A stretch of DNA of 64,000 bases, from contig NNSG01000006.1 of the NCBI GenBank assembly GCA_002256485.1, forward strand, positions 106,685 to 170,684, written 5' to 3'. Position 1 is the first letter of the stretch, and every line of letters begins with the position of its first letter. The notes beneath the pieces are model-generated. The model saw only the letters and a program-made list of their open reading frames with translations, did no database searches and had not been told where the DNA came from. This document shows, in pieces, positions 1-9,331 of this stretch. The translations under genes and the position numbers were made by a program. This DNA is from Fidelibacterota bacterium 408169. GTDB lineage: Bacteria; Fidelibacterota; Marinisomatia; Marinisomatales; TCS55.

Positions 1-203
1 ACTGATTTTTGAATTAAGTGTTCGCACGCATGAAAGATCTCTAGTGGATCACACTCTACATGATGTGTATTTGGCCGTGTTAAAGAATGTTTAATCCGGT
101 GAGAAAAAACAACCTTTCCTCTTTGATCAAATAAAAAACACTTCGTGGAAGATGTTCCTTGGTCAATAATAAGAAAAGATGTGGAACCGGAGGCGTCCGG
201 CAC
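1..203 (-). CDS. FGGY-family carbohydrate kinase, probably glycerol kinase (N-terminus, cut by window edge)
   Basis: The minus strand reads open from a GTG at 203 to the window edge, giving 67 residues. They contain IIDQGTSSTK at about 12-21, the phosphate-binding loop of FGGY kinases, then LFDQRGKVV and VECDPLEIF, matching the VEHDPxEIW region of glycerol kinase. Members phosphorylate glycerol or a sugar with ATP in the cytoplasm; the substrate cannot be fixed from the N-terminus. An in-frame TGA lies three codons upstream of the GTG, so the start is well bounded. The GTG is 2 nt after the stop of the upstream ferredoxin, suggesting co-transcription. The remainder lies outside the window. 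Confidence 0.82.
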   Translation of the reverse strand, partial: MPDASGSTSFLIIDQGTSSTKCFLFDQRGKVVFSHRIKHSLTRPNTHHVECDPLEIFHACEHLIQKS

Positions 204-205
204 GA

Positions 206-541
206 TCAGTCAGCTACGGTGTAATCATAAAGGGATTCAAACTCATCCGTTTTTAACATCCGAATGGCGTCCCATGTAAGTTTAGTGCAGACTCGTGCAC
301 ATATTTGGCATCCAATACATTCATCAAAACGAATCTGCACAGGTGGAATGGGAATTCCATATTTTTCTGTGGGAACCGCTTCAATACAATCTACAGGACA
401 AAATGGAACACATACCTGACACCCAGTACAATTATCCTCGTCAACAACAGCGATTAATTTCGGTTTCTTCTTTTTCCGATTGATTTTCTCTGCAGGCTCG
501 GGTACAGTTTTATAATGATCGTATTTATATGTATCTGCCAT
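206..541 (-). CDS. 2x[4Fe-4S] ferredoxin
   Basis: This is a 111-residue soluble electron carrier. A lysine-rich segment (INRKKKKPK) precedes two cluster motifs, CTGCQVCVPFCP and CIGCQICARVC, separated by about 25 residues. This is the layout of a bacterial dicluster ferredoxin or of an electron-transfer subunit. The second motif ends CxxxC-T-K rather than the usual CP, a small deviation. ATG at 541 has no strong Shine-Dalgarno. The gene lies directly upstream of an FGGY kinase on the same strand. Its redox partner is not visible here. The family is clear, the pathway is not. Confidence 0.85.
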   Translation of the reverse strand: MADTYKYDHYKTVPEPAEKINRKKKKPKLIAVVDEDNCTGCQVCVPFCPVDCIEAVPTEKYGIPIPPVQIRFDECIGCQICARVCTKLTWDAIRMLKTDEFESLYDYTVAD

Positions 542-595
542 AATAGTATTAATTAAGAAGCGTGAAATTATGTTTTGTTATAGTAAATCCAAACG

Positions 596-1825
596 TTAAT
601 TCAATTGTCTCATTTCTTTTGATGTTAACCCAATTAGACCCGTCAATACAGCCCCCATTCCAAAAATAAGAAAAACAAAACGGACATCCATTCCAGCTGC
701 CAGGATACCCACCAAAGCAGATGACATGGCTGTCATTCCAACAACTGCCAGATGAACCATGGAAAATAGACGTCCATGATATTCATTTGGTGTATTTTTC
801 TGGATAATTGATGTTCTGGAAATAGTAATAACTGGTATACCCATCCCGTGAACTATTATCATAACAATTGCCGCGGGAACTGAAGGAACCCAGTAAAAAA
901 AAGAATATGTAATGCCATCCCAAATCAGCGCCAGTAATAATAATACACCATTGCTTAACCGATGGCTGATTTTATACATAAACCATGACCCTATGAGCAT
1001 ACCACCGGCCATGCCAGCTTCCACAAAAGCAAAATCGGACGCTGTGCCACCCAATGTGATTTTTACAAATATTGGCATGCCGACAATTGCGGGACCCATG
1101 ATGAAAATATTATTTAAAATCGTTAAGATGATTAAATATCCAATACTACGGTGTTTAATAATATAGTGTAATCCGGATATAAGCTGTTTGAATGTAGCAT
1201 GTGTTTTCTGGGAAGGACGATTTTTTGGCTTGATAACAAATAATAACAGTATGCTGGCGATTAAAAATGATAGTGCATCAAAAATAAATAATCGGGTCAA
1301 AGAAATTATTCCCAATAGTATTCCCGCCATGGCCGGGCCGATTAAATAAGCCAGCTGTGAACTGGTTGCTATCACAGAATTAACTTTTGTCAAATGATCT
1401 TTGGCTACTACTTCCGGAACAAATGCATTCATCGCAGGTGGGAACATCGTACCAAAACTGCTTCGTATAAATGCCAATCCACCAATGATCATTGCATCTG
1501 CCACGCCATAATATAGCGTAAGGGGAATGAGCATCACTGTTAAGGATTGACTTGTGTTTGCCAAATGCATAATTGTTAGGCGATTGTATTTATCGGCGAA
1601 CACTCCTCCAAGAAGTCCAAAAAGCATTGCAGGTAAAAAAGCGCTCATGGCCACCAGCCCTGTGATAATAGGTGAGCCGGTCAAATCCAATATCAGCCAG
1701 ATAAGGGCTAGTTGATACACAGCATCTCCCATCGATGAGATTAGTTGTGCCAGCCAAAGAACAGTTACATTTCGATTCCACATAGTAATAATTAGTGGGA
1801 AAGTTAATGTCAAAATCCTTTTCAC
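596..1825 (-). CDS. MFS transporter (MFS_3 / enterobactin-exporter-like)
   Basis: The 409-residue protein has about twelve hydrophobic segments. It carries the MFS signature after helix 2 (FGLLGGVFADKYNR, about residues 69-82) and a second-half repeat after the central loop near residue 200. The N-terminal pattern WLAQLISSMGDAVYQLAL resembles the MFS_3 group of small-molecule and drug exporters. The substrate cannot be deduced. A second in-frame ATG, 14 codons in (MWNRN), is an equally good start. The gene diverges from the ferredoxin at 1900, leaving a 74-bp shared promoter region. Confidence 0.85.
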   Translation of the reverse strand: MKRILTLTFPLIITMWNRNVTVLWLAQLISSMGDAVYQLALIWLILDLTGSPIITGLVAMSAFLPAMLFGLLGGVFADKYNRLTIMHLANTSQSLTVMLIPLTLYYGVADAMIIGGLAFIRSSFGTMFPPAMNAFVPEVVAKDHLTKVNSVIATSSQLAYLIGPAMAGILLGIISLTRLFIFDALSFLIASILLLFVIKPKNRPSQKTHATFKQLISGLHYIIKHRSIGYLIILTILNNIFIMGPAIVGMPIFVKITLGGTASDFAFVEAGMAGGMLIGSWFMYKISHRLSNGVLLLLALIWDGITYSFFYWVPSVPAAIVMIIVHGMGIPVITISRTSIIQKNTPNEYHGRLFSMVHLAVVGMTAMSSALVGILAAGMDVRFVFLIFGMGAVLTGLIGLTSKEMRQLN

Positions 1826-1899
1826 CTTTTATAAAACCCTCCTAAATTTTCACTCTAATTTTGTACAGTTTATATAACCAACTCATTTAGGAGATAAAA

Positions 1900-2202
1900 A
1901 TGACATACATAATTGCAGAACCTTGTGTAAGTACATGTGACACTGCATGTGTAGAAGTATGCCCGGTGGATTGTATCCACGGGCCCGATGATAAAACTGG
2001 TTCTGGCGCTGAAGCAAAAGCAGAAGGATTTGATCCTGAAGGCAAGCAGCTTTACATTGATCCAGAAGAATGCATTGATTGCGGAGCCTGTGAACCGGAA
2101 TGCCCGGTTGAAGCAATCTTTGAAGAAAGTGAAGTTCCTGAAGAGTGGAACAAATACATCAGAATCAATTACGAATGGTTCGGCCAAGAATACACCGGCT
2201 GA
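1900..2202 (+). CDS. 4Fe-4S dicluster ferredoxin
   Basis: This 100-residue ferredoxin has Cys9, 13, 17, 21 and 25 in the first cluster region and [12 protein letters not shown] (Cys58, 61, 64, 68) in the second. An acidic insertion of about 30 residues separates them. Layout and acidic C-terminus match the small ferredoxins common in Bacteroidota and relatives, which supply low-potential electrons in the cytoplasm. AGGAG stands 8 nt before the ATG. A strong hairpin follows, so it is probably a single-gene transcript. It differs clearly from the ferredoxin at 206-541 and is not a recent duplicate. Confidence 0.9.
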   Translation: MTYIIAEPCVSTCDTACVEVCPVDCIHGPDDKTGSGAEAKAEGFDPEGKQLYIDPEECIDCGACEPECPVEAIFEESEVPEEWNKYIRINYEWFGQEYTG

Positions 2203-2229
2203 TTCATTAATCCAATCAATCTTAACTCA

Positions 2230-2266
2230 AAGAACGGCTGTTTTACACAGCCGTTCTTTATCTTTT
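2230..2266 (+). terminator. Rho-independent terminator after ferredoxin
   Basis: AGAACGGCTG, a 7-nt loop and CAGCCGTTCT form a perfect stem, followed by a T-rich run (TTATCTTTT). It ends eight bases before the mrp start. Confidence 0.85.
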
Positions 2267-2273
2267 AAACATC

Positions 2274-3398
2274 ATGAATAAACAAGACGTATTAGACCTG
2301 CTAAAAACAATAAAATATCCTGGTTTCAGTCGGGATATAGTTTCCTTTGGAATGATTGATAATATTACTGTTGATAGCAATAGTGTTTCAATTTCATTAA
2401 AAATAACCACAGATAAAGATGATAAAAAACAAGCGGTAATTGATGCAGTTAAAAATGTTTTACAATCAACAAATGCATTTGATAAAATTGATGTATCACT
2501 TGCACAAAAAAATCACACACCACCGCCCTTACAGGAACAACAGGCACCAGCCGGGCCAGCACCATTAGAAGGGATTGAACATATAGTTGCCATCGCCAGT
2601 GGAAAAGGCGGTGTGGGCAAATCAACTATAGCTGCAAATATTGCCACAGCGCTTACACAAAAAGGTCACAAAGTTGGTTTACTCGATTTAGATATTTATG
2701 GACCTTCATTACCTACAATCCTTGGATTCAATGATAACCCGGAATTAACCCAAGACAAAAAATTAATCCCCCTTAACCGTTATGGTATGAAAGTCATGAG
2801 TTTTGGGTTTATCAGCGGTAACGATACTCCCGCCATTTGGCGCGGACCACTGGTTAGCCGAATGACTGAACAGTTTTTCCAGGATGTTATCTGGGGAGAA
2901 TTAGATTATCTGATATTAGATCTACCGCCTGGAACAGGAGATGTACAACTAACATTGAGCCAAAAATTACGCATGAGTGGGGCTGTAATTGTTACGACTC
3001 CTCAAGATATTGCTTTGTCTGATGTACGCAAAGGTGCCGATATGTTTCGAAAAGTTCAAACACCTGTTTTGGGGGTGATAGAAAATATGTCCGGTTTAGT
3101 TATCGAAGGTCAAATTTCAAGCGAAAAAGATGTAAAAATTGATATAGCCGGTATTGGCAATGTTGATGTAGATAAAAACGGACATTTTGAATTTATGGTG
3201 GATGTTTTCAAAAAAGGTGGTGGTGTTACAGAAAGTAAACGATTGGGTGCTCCCCTATTAGGCGAAATTCCCATTGATAAAGAAATAATGAATTCCACCG
3301 ATAATGGCAAACCCCTTGTTTTAAGTCAACCGGATTCACCAGTATCACACGTTTATGTTCAAATAGCTGATCGCATTCATACTTCGTTGCAAGATTAG
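2274..3398 (+). CDS. mrp: Mrp/NBP35-family Fe-S carrier ATPase
   Basis: The 374-residue protein begins with a MIP18/DUF59-type domain (about 1-80), a Pro/Ala linker, and a deviant Walker A GKGGVGKST at 110-118. The Mrp blocks DIYGPSLP, IWRGPLV and LDLPPGTGD follow. Family members bind and transfer [4Fe-4S] clusters in the cytoplasm. After VIENMSG, where many relatives have a cluster-binding CxxC, this protein has about 45 residues without cysteine before FKKGGG. Bacteroidota homologues also lack the CxxC, but the insertion looks unusual. The neighbouring ferredoxin fits a role in Fe-S supply. Confidence 0.93.
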   Translation: MNKQDVLDLLKTIKYPGFSRDIVSFGMIDNITVDSNSVSISLKITTDKDDKKQAVIDAVKNVLQSTNAFDKIDVSLAQKNHTPPPLQEQQAPAGPAPLEGIEHIVAIASGKGGVGKSTIAANIATALTQKGHKVGLLDLDIYGPSLPTILGFNDNPELTQDKKLIPLNRYGMKVMSFGFISGNDTPAIWRGPLVSRMTEQFFQDVIWGELDYLILDLPPGTGDVQLTLSQKLRMSGAVIVTTPQDIALSDVRKGADMFRKVQTPVLGVIENMSGLVIEGQISSEKDVKIDIAGIGNVDVDKNGHFEFMVDVFKKGGGVTESKRLGAPLLGEIPIDKEIMNSTDNGKPLVLSQPDSPVSHVYVQIADRIHTSLQD

Positions 3399-3413
3399 CA
3401 CTATAAGGGTACA

Positions 3414-4205
3414 ATGACAACCCATCTTGCTGACATTTTAATTTATACACTTTTGGGGTTTGCTGTTTTATATCCTTTCTTTTTCTGGTTTACTCCCCGA
3501 CAAAAAATCGATTCCGGTTTTTATAATTTTAACTTGGGTCTTTCAGGGATGCTTGGAGGAATGGCCTTGGTTTTATCGTGGGCTACCGGTATGGATCAGA
3601 TGCACGTTTACGGAATAACAGGCTGGCTTGGACTACATTTATTAGTTACGTATCTGTATTGGAATAATGAAAAAATTTCCTTATTCGTCATATCGTTTGT
3701 ATCTAGTTTAGGATGTTTTGTTTTTATTCTTTTTGCAAAATCTATGTTTACTGATAGTAATATTTATTCAGTGATATTTACAGGTAGCCTAAGCCAAGCT
3801 ATCCTTGCCGGTGTCATATTTTCAATGATTCTTGGGCATTGGTATTTGAATGTTGTTCAATTACCTATTATTCTACTGCGCAGAACATCAAATATGCTGG
3901 CGTTTCTTTTAGTCACTCGATTGATATGGAATTTAATTCAATTACAGTCATTTTCAGTTGTAGATCAATATGGAAGAATGCTTTCTGTCTTTCAATATAT
4001 AGCAACATTAGATGGCTTCTTCTTGGGAGTAGCTGTGTTTTTTGGACTTCTTGTCCCATTAATATTGCACATTTTTATTTGGCGAACATTGAAAATCCAC
4101 GCAACTCAAAGTGCGACAGGATTATTATACATTAGTGTTTTAGCCATTATGGTTGGTGATTTATGTTATAAATATGTTCTATTTCAAGATGGATTATTAT
4201 TGTGA
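3414..4205 (+). CDS. Polytopic membrane protein of unknown function
   Basis: The 263 residues form about seven to eight hydrophobic segments spread over the whole length, with short loops and no soluble domain. I recognise no family motif. A pair of residues, GHWYLN, near 142-147 resembles the conserved HWYLV motif of small Bacteroidota/Chlorobi membrane proteins, but this is weak. The gene starts 15 bp after mrp and its last four bases overlap the GTG start of the next gene, so it is probably translated with it. Confidence 0.6.
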   Translation: MTTHLADILIYTLLGFAVLYPFFFWFTPRQKIDSGFYNFNLGLSGMLGGMALVLSWATGMDQMHVYGITGWLGLHLLVTYLYWNNEKISLFVISFVSSLGCFVFILFAKSMFTDSNIYSVIFTGSLSQAILAGVIFSMILGHWYLNVVQLPIILLRRTSNMLAFLLVTRLIWNLIQLQSFSVVDQYGRMLSVFQYIATLDGFFLGVAVFFGLLVPLILHIFIWRTLKIHATQSATGLLYISVLAIMVGDLCYKYVLFQDGLLL

Positions 4206-4498
4206 GTGAGTTAGATTTCTCAAAATGTCCAGAGTGTGAATGTAAACATTTTTATCGCCAAAAAGATTTTAACAGAGCCATTGGTTGTCTGGTGATATTA
4301 GTGGGCGCCATTCTGGTCCCATTTACATATGGCTTAAGCCTTGCTTTAGTTGCAGCAATTGATTGGTATTTATACAAAAAAATATCCGACGTAGTTGTGT
4401 GTTATAAGTGCCGGAAGGAATTCAAAAAGGTTGATATTCCTGAACACATTACACCATTTGATCATCATATTGCTGAATTGTATGAGGAACTGGATTGA
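4202..4498 (+). CDS. Small zinc-ribbon membrane protein, hypothetical
   Basis: The 98-residue protein has CPECECKHF at the N-terminus (Cys9, Cys12) and CYKC after a hydrophobic pair of segments (about 30-65). The four cysteines could form one split zinc ribbon, placed on the cytoplasmic side by a membrane hairpin. It uses a GTG start inside the stop of the preceding membrane protein (GTGA overlap). No function is assigned. The GTG is preferred because it is the first start after the upstream stop and keeps the zinc motif. Confidence 0.6.
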   Translation: MSELDFSKCPECECKHFYRQKDFNRAIGCLVILVGAILVPFTYGLSLALVAAIDWYLYKKISDVVVCYKCRKEFKKVDIPEHITPFDHHIAELYEELD

Positions 4499-4598
4499 GT
4501 ACGGTGCGTTATACTCGAAACAAGTCTATACACTGTTTGTATATAGACAGTGAAAAAGGTAATTTCGCCCGCAATTTTTATAGATAATTAAATTTTTT

Positions 4599-5357
4599 AT
4601 GTCAATTGATTTATTAAAAAATAACGTAATCAATAACGGGAATGTCCCCAATCATATTGCTATTATTATGGATGGTAACGGGCGATGGGCAAAAGAGAAA
4701 GGCCTTCCCCGCTTTGCCGGCCATAGTGAAGGGATCAACTCCGTAAGAGAAATTACCAGAATTTGTGGTGAAATAGACGTGAAACATTTGACCCTTTATA
4801 CATTTTCTTCAGAAAATTGGTCAAGACCCAAAACGGAAGTATCTGCTTTGATGAAATTGTTATTAAAAACAATCAAAACGGAAGTAACTGAACTGGATAA
4901 AAATAATGTGAAATTAATCACCATCGGCGAATTAGACGATTTGCCCCCAAGCGCACGTCAGGGAATTCTGGATGGAGTTGAAAAAACTAAAAACAATACA
5001 GGCTTGAATCTTGTTCTTGCCTTGAGCTATGGCGGCAGGCAGGAAATTCTTAAAGCAGTCAAAAATCTTTGTTCGGATCTGGAGAAGAAAAAAGTAAAAT
5101 CCGCTGATATAAATACCTCACTGTTTAAGAATTATTTGTATACAGCATCGATACCGGATCCGGAACTACTCATTCGTACTGGCGGAGAAAACAGAATCAG
5201 TAATTTTCTCCTTTGGCAAATAGCGTATACAGAGTTATATGTGACGGATCTTTATTGGCCATCCTTCCGTGAAAATGAATTGCTGTTGGCAATTCAAAAC
5301 TATCAGGAACGGGAAAGGCGTTTTGGAAAAGTGAGCGAACAACTAGAATCATGTTAA
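4599..5357 (+). CDS. uppS: Isoprenyl transferase (undecaprenyl diphosphate synthase)
   Basis: This 252-residue enzyme adds isopentenyl diphosphate units to farnesyl diphosphate to make the C55 carrier for peptidoglycan and O-antigen. MDGNGRW with the catalytic Asp25, the substrate block FSSENWSRP and the late signature RTGGENRISNFLLWQ are all present. The usual serine-rich version reads RTSGExRxSNF; here Gly replaces the Ser, a minor change. It opens a long envelope operon and overlaps bamA by 7 bp. An imperfect hairpin (GTCTATAC/GTATATAGAC, about 4524-4548) lies in its leader. Confidence 0.95.
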   Translation: MSIDLLKNNVINNGNVPNHIAIIMDGNGRWAKEKGLPRFAGHSEGINSVREITRICGEIDVKHLTLYTFSSENWSRPKTEVSALMKLLLKTIKTEVTELDKNNVKLITIGELDDLPPSARQGILDGVEKTKNNTGLNLVLALSYGGRQEILKAVKNLCSDLEKKKVKSADINTSLFKNYLYTASIPDPELLIRTGGENRISNFLLWQIAYTELYVTDLYWPSFRENELLLAIQNYQERERRFGKVSEQLESC

Positions 5358-7756
5358 ATAAATTTTTATATTTCATACTTATACTATTATTAGCATCAAA
5401 TTGTCTTTTTGCTCAGCAGGAAGATATCAAGCTAAAGGAAATTAATATTGAAGGGAATAATTTAACGTCAGAATCGATGATCCGATATACAGCCGGATTG
5501 CAAGAAGGGGAAAATATTGCCCCAGGTGATTTCTCCAGAGCCGTAAAAAGACTATGGCAACTTGGTTTGTTTAATGATATTCAAATCAGAATGGATGAAG
5601 AATCAGAGGAGGGGTTGTCCCTTACTATTGTTGTAAAGGAAAATTATATTATAGGGGAAATCCTTTATAATGGGAATAAGAAAATAAAAGATAAAAAATT
5701 TGATGAAGATTTAGCCCTGCGCAGCGGAATGCGGATTCAGCCAAACCTCATTAATGAAACCATTAAAAAAATGAAAGATCTTTATGCTGAAGACGGTTAT
5801 TTGCTTGTCGATATCGAAGGTGTTTTGGCTGAGCCCGAAGATATGTCCGAAACGGACGATGCCAGGAAAAAACAAATCCGCCATTTAGTTTTTAACATTA
5901 ATGAAAATAAAAAAGTAAAGTTGCGTCATATCAAATTTGAAGGTAATGAACAATTCTCATCCTTCCGTTTACGCCGTGAGCTTAAAGAAACAAAAATGCA
6001 GCGATGGTATTTATTTTGGCGTTCCCATTTTGATGAAAAGAAATTTGATGAGGATAAACTTAACCTAATCAATTTTTATCATAACGAAGGCTATCGGGAT
6101 GCTGCAATTCTTTCAGATTCTATCTATTATGATGAAAACAAAAAAGCAATGACCATACTCATTAGTATAAATGAAGGGCCACAATACCGTTACAGACATT
6201 TTACATGGGAAGGGCAATCGCTTTATACAGAAGAAGAGTTAAGCCGCGCTTTGGATCTGGAAATTGGCGAAAAGTATAACGAAGAAGATTTTAATATTGC
6301 CGTGTATGAACGCATGCATGGTCTGTATATGGACCGTGGATATATTTACAGTAATATCATTCCAAAGTTTACACCGGTTGGTAAAGATTCACTGGATATT
6401 CATTTTGAAATTACAGAAAATCATAAAGTTTTTATTCGCAATATTTATGTACAAGGTAATGATAAAACACGGGAAAATGTAATTCGCAGGGAACTCCATG
6501 TGTTCCCAGGAGATGTGTTTAATCGTCAACTTTTGCAGCGGAGTGCTCGTGAATTATTTATCTTGAATTATTTTAGCAATGTCGTTCCCGATGTTGTGCC
6601 GGTCGATGAAGACGAAATTGATTTAGAAATAACGGTTGAAGAAAAATCATCTGACCGCGCCAATGCCAATGTAGGTTATAGCGGCGTATATGGGCTTATG
6701 GGCGGTGGTGGTGTAGAATTCAATAATTTTCGTGGATTAGGTCAGCAGCTTACTATGAGTTACAATGTTGGTTCACAACAAACTGTTAATTATTACTCGC
6801 AAAATCAAGGTGCGAAATATGAATCGTTCAGCGTACGTTTTATGGATCCTATGATTTTTGATACGCCAAACAGGGTTGGTTTCTCATTTTTTAATTCTTT
6901 TCGAGGTAGATCATCCAGTTTTGGAATACCCTTGGATATTCAAGTTGTTGGCGGATCAGTTCAATGGGGAAGGCGTTTTAAATGGCCAGATGATTATTTC
7001 CGTGGCTATTGGGTACTGAATACGACATCTAAATCATATGAGGGCGCTCAAAGCGATATTGATACATATGCGGGAGGACTCGATAAAACATTGGGCCTCG
7101 GCATAACACAAGTTTTAAGCCGTGATAGTCGAGACCGGCAAGAGTTTACCAGCAGGGGATCACGATTTACCTGGGAGTCAACCATCTCTGGTGGCCCCTT
7201 CGGAGGCAATGAAGATTTTCTTAAACACGTATTGAATTTGGAATGGTATACACCTACATTCTGGAAAATTGTACTGATGAGTTCATTGAAAATGGGTGTA
7301 ATTGATGCATTACCATCGAAGGAAGAACGATCCATAATTCCGTTTGATGAAAAATTTATAATGGGAGGGAATGGTATTCCCTATGGTAATATGCTTCGGG
7401 GATATACTGAAAATTCCATAGGACCAAAATCTTCTTCCGGGAATACAGTTCCGGGAAATGCCATGATGAGATTTGTTTCGGAATTAAGGGTTCCGTTTTC
7501 AGAAAATCCCGTAATTTATGGGCTCATGTTTGCAGAAGCTGGAAATGTTTGGAATACAGAATCCATGACTGAACCGTTCAGCATTCCAAGGTCTGGACCT
7601 TTGAGTCTTAAAAGATCAGCCGGATTTGGAATCAGATTCTTTATGCCTATGATAGGAATGCTCGGATTTGACATGGGTTATGGTTTTGATGATAATAATG
7701 GTGATGGCAATCCAGACGGCTGGAACTACACTATCATTTTTGGCCAATCTTTTTAA
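5351..7756 (+). CDS. bamA: Outer membrane protein assembly factor BamA
   Basis: The 801-residue precursor has a signal peptide ending near CLFAQ (about residue 21). Five POTRA-type repeats follow up to about residue 430, then a C-terminal barrel of the Omp85 surface-antigen family. It ends in an aromatic residue (Phe), as barrel substrates do. The FxxGN pattern typical of POTRA domains recurs (IEGNNL, YNGNKK, FEGNEQ, VQGNDK). It folds and inserts beta-barrel proteins in the outer membrane. The start overlaps the end of uppS; the chaperone gene ompH follows immediately. Confidence 0.95.
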   Translation: MLNKFLYFILILLLASNCLFAQQEDIKLKEINIEGNNLTSESMIRYTAGLQEGENIAPGDFSRAVKRLWQLGLFNDIQIRMDEESEEGLSLTIVVKENYIIGEILYNGNKKIKDKKFDEDLALRSGMRIQPNLINETIKKMKDLYAEDGYLLVDIEGVLAEPEDMSETDDARKKQIRHLVFNINENKKVKLRHIKFEGNEQFSSFRLRRELKETKMQRWYLFWRSHFDEKKFDEDKLNLINFYHNEGYRDAAILSDSIYYDENKKAMTILISINEGPQYRYRHFTWEGQSLYTEEELSRALDLEIGEKYNEEDFNIAVYERMHGLYMDRGYIYSNIIPKFTPVGKDSLDIHFEITENHKVFIRNIYVQGNDKTRENVIRRELHVFPGDVFNRQLLQRSARELFILNYFSNVVPDVVPVDEDEIDLEITVEEKSSDRANANVGYSGVYGLMGGGGVEFNNFRGLGQQLTMSYNVGSQQTVNYYSQNQGAKYESFSVRFMDPMIFDTPNRVGFSFFNSFRGRSSSFGIPLDIQVVGGSVQWGRRFKWPDDYFRGYWVLNTTSKSYEGAQSDIDTYAGGLDKTLGLGITQVLSRDSRDRQEFTSRGSRFTWESTISGGPFGGNEDFLKHVLNLEWYTPTFWKIVLMSSLKMGVIDALPSKEERSIIPFDEKFIMGGNGIPYGNMLRGYTENSIGPKSSSGNTVPGNAMMRFVSELRVPFSENPVIYGLMFAEAGNVWNTESMTEPFSIPRSGPLSLKRSAGFGIRFFMPMIGMLGFDMGYGFDDNNGDGNPDGWNYTIIFGQSF

Positions 7757-7778
7757 TCAATTCAACCAAGGAGGACTT

Positions 7779-8312
7779 GTGCCTAAACAAATAATAACAC
7801 TAATCATTGCTTCAGTAGTGTTGACTTCAACATTACTCGGTGAAATAAAAATCGGTTTTGTTCAATCGGATCGTATTCGTGCAGAATATGAAGAATTTCG
7901 TGATGCAGAATCACAATTGCAGATGGAATTCCGGAAAGTGCAAATGGAATATCAAATGCAATTAATGGAATTGGATAGCCTCAAAAACGCATATGAAACA
8001 CAGCGGCTGATGAGTTCACCTGAATGGCGTCGTGAAAAAGAACAAGAAATCGCAACCAAGGAACGCAATCTGCAAGTTTTTCAAGCAGAAAAAGTGGGTC
8101 CGGAAGGACTGCTTTATCAAAAACAGGCCCAGATGGAATTTGAAATTCTATCCAAAGTAAAACGTGCTGTGGATAAAGTTGCTGCCGAAAAAGAATACGA
8201 CTACATTATTGATGGTTCAGTTTCACTACTTTTTGGCAATCCTGCATTTGATGTAACTGACGATATTCTTTATGAACTTCGGAAGTATAACATATCCGAA
8301 GATGATAAATAA
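7779..8312 (+). CDS. OmpH/Skp-family periplasmic chaperone
   Basis: From the GTG at 7779 the protein has 177 residues: a signal peptide (about 1-21), then IGFVQSDRIRAEY and a long charged coiled coil, as in Skp. It finishes with a conserved beta strand around YDYIIDGS. An AGGAGG centred 5 nt upstream supports this start, although the frame stays open into bamA. Skp holds unfolded outer-membrane proteins on the way to BamA, so the gene order bamA-ompH-lpxD is functional and conserved. At 177 residues it is close to the family's usual 160-190. Confidence 0.92.
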   Translation: MPKQIITLIIASVVLTSTLLGEIKIGFVQSDRIRAEYEEFRDAESQLQMEFRKVQMEYQMQLMELDSLKNAYETQRLMSSPEWRREKEQEIATKERNLQVFQAEKVGPEGLLYQKQAQMEFEILSKVKRAVDKVAAEKEYDYIIDGSVSLLFGNPAFDVTDDILYELRKYNISEDDK

Positions 8313-8320
8313 CTAAACCT

Positions 8321-9331
8321 TTGGCATCATTGCAGGAATTGGCCTCCCTATCCGGCGGTCAAGTGATTGGTAATCCCAAACTTGAAATTTCAGGTGTCTC
8401 TGAAATCCAGAATGGTGTATCTGGAACAATCACGTTTATAGGTAATCCAAAGTATAAAAAATACGCAAAGGATACACATGCCTCGGCAATTATTACTGCA
8501 AATGAAGCAGACCTAGCTAAAACGAATGGATTATTAGTTAAAAATCCCCAATTGGCTTTTGCAAAAATCCTGAATCATTTTTATTCACCCCCTGAAACAA
8601 ACAAAGGGATTCATCAAACAGCTATCATTTCCGATTCAGCAACAATCGGTAAGGATGTTAGCATTGGTCCTTTTTCACTAATTGAAGAAAGGGCTTCAAT
8701 CGGAGATCATTCTATTATTGGTGCGAATACTATTATTGGTAACGATGCCTCAATTGGTAAAAATAGCCATTTGCATAATAATATCACTATTTATCATAAC
8801 TGTACAATCGGTGATAAAAATACCATTTTCAGTGGAACCGTTATTGGTAGTGATGGTTTTGGATATGTTGAAGAGGATGGAAACCATAGAAAAATTCCTC
8901 AAGCCGGAACGGTTGTTACCGGCGATAATGTTGATATCGGCGCCAATTGTACTATTGATCGAGGAACCATTGGGGATACAGTAATCGGTGCCGGAAGTAA
9001 GTTTGATAATTTGGTGCATATCGCTCACAATGTGAAAACCGGTAAAGGGTGCCTCTTCACTGCAGGCGTTTCGATTGCAGGGAGCGTTGAATTAGGAGAT
9101 TTTTGTATATTTGCAGGGAACTCTGGTTGTATTCCGCATGTGAAGATAGGAAATGGCGCTGTTTTTGCAATAAAGAGTGTTGCAACGAAATCTCTTCCGG
9201 GTGGGAAAACATACGCTGGTGTACCCGCTAGAGAAATAAAAGAACAGCATAAAAAAGAAGCTGTGATGTCAGAAATAGCATTAATAAAGAAAAGATTACA
9301 ACAATTAGAAAATGCTGAAAACCCATCATAG
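8321..9331 (+). CDS. lpxD: UDP-3-O-(3-hydroxyacyl)glucosamine N-acyltransferase
   Basis: The 336-residue protein has an N-terminal uridine-binding domain (about 1-95), then a left-handed parallel beta helix of hexapeptide repeats (SATIGKDVSIGP and onward). The catalytic His sits in LVHIAHNVKTG. A C-terminal helix (EIALIKKRLQQLE) closes the trimer. It performs the third step of lipid A synthesis. The start is a TTG; no ATG is available near the conserved N-terminus. Its 3' end overlaps lpxC by 20 bp. Confidence 0.95.
   Translation: MASLQELASLSGGQVIGNPKLEISGVSEIQNGVSGTITFIGNPKYKKYAKDTHASAIITANEADLAKTNGLLVKNPQLAFAKILNHFYSPPETNKGIHQTAIISDSATIGKDVSIGPFSLIEERASIGDHSIIGANTIIGNDASIGKNSHLHNNITIYHNCTIGDKNTIFSGTVIGSDGFGYVEEDGNHRKIPQAGTVVTGDNVDIGANCTIDRGTIGDTVIGAGSKFDNLVHIAHNVKTGKGCLFTAGVSIAGSVELGDFCIFAGNSGCIPHVKIGNGAVFAIKSVATKSLPGGKTYAGVPAREIKEQHKKEAVMSEIALIKKRLQQLENAENPS

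Noticed and set aside
2..94. Plus-strand frame ending LHDVYLAVLKNV, resembling the tail of an ABC-transporter ATPase
   Set aside because: The minus strand reads a clear FGGY-kinase N-terminus over the same bases, coupled to the ferredoxin; the plus frame is a shadow.
7668..7778. Upstream extension of the OmpH-like gene into bamA
   Set aside because: The AGGAGG before the GTG at 7779 and the signal peptide that follows define the start; the extension is bamA in another frame.
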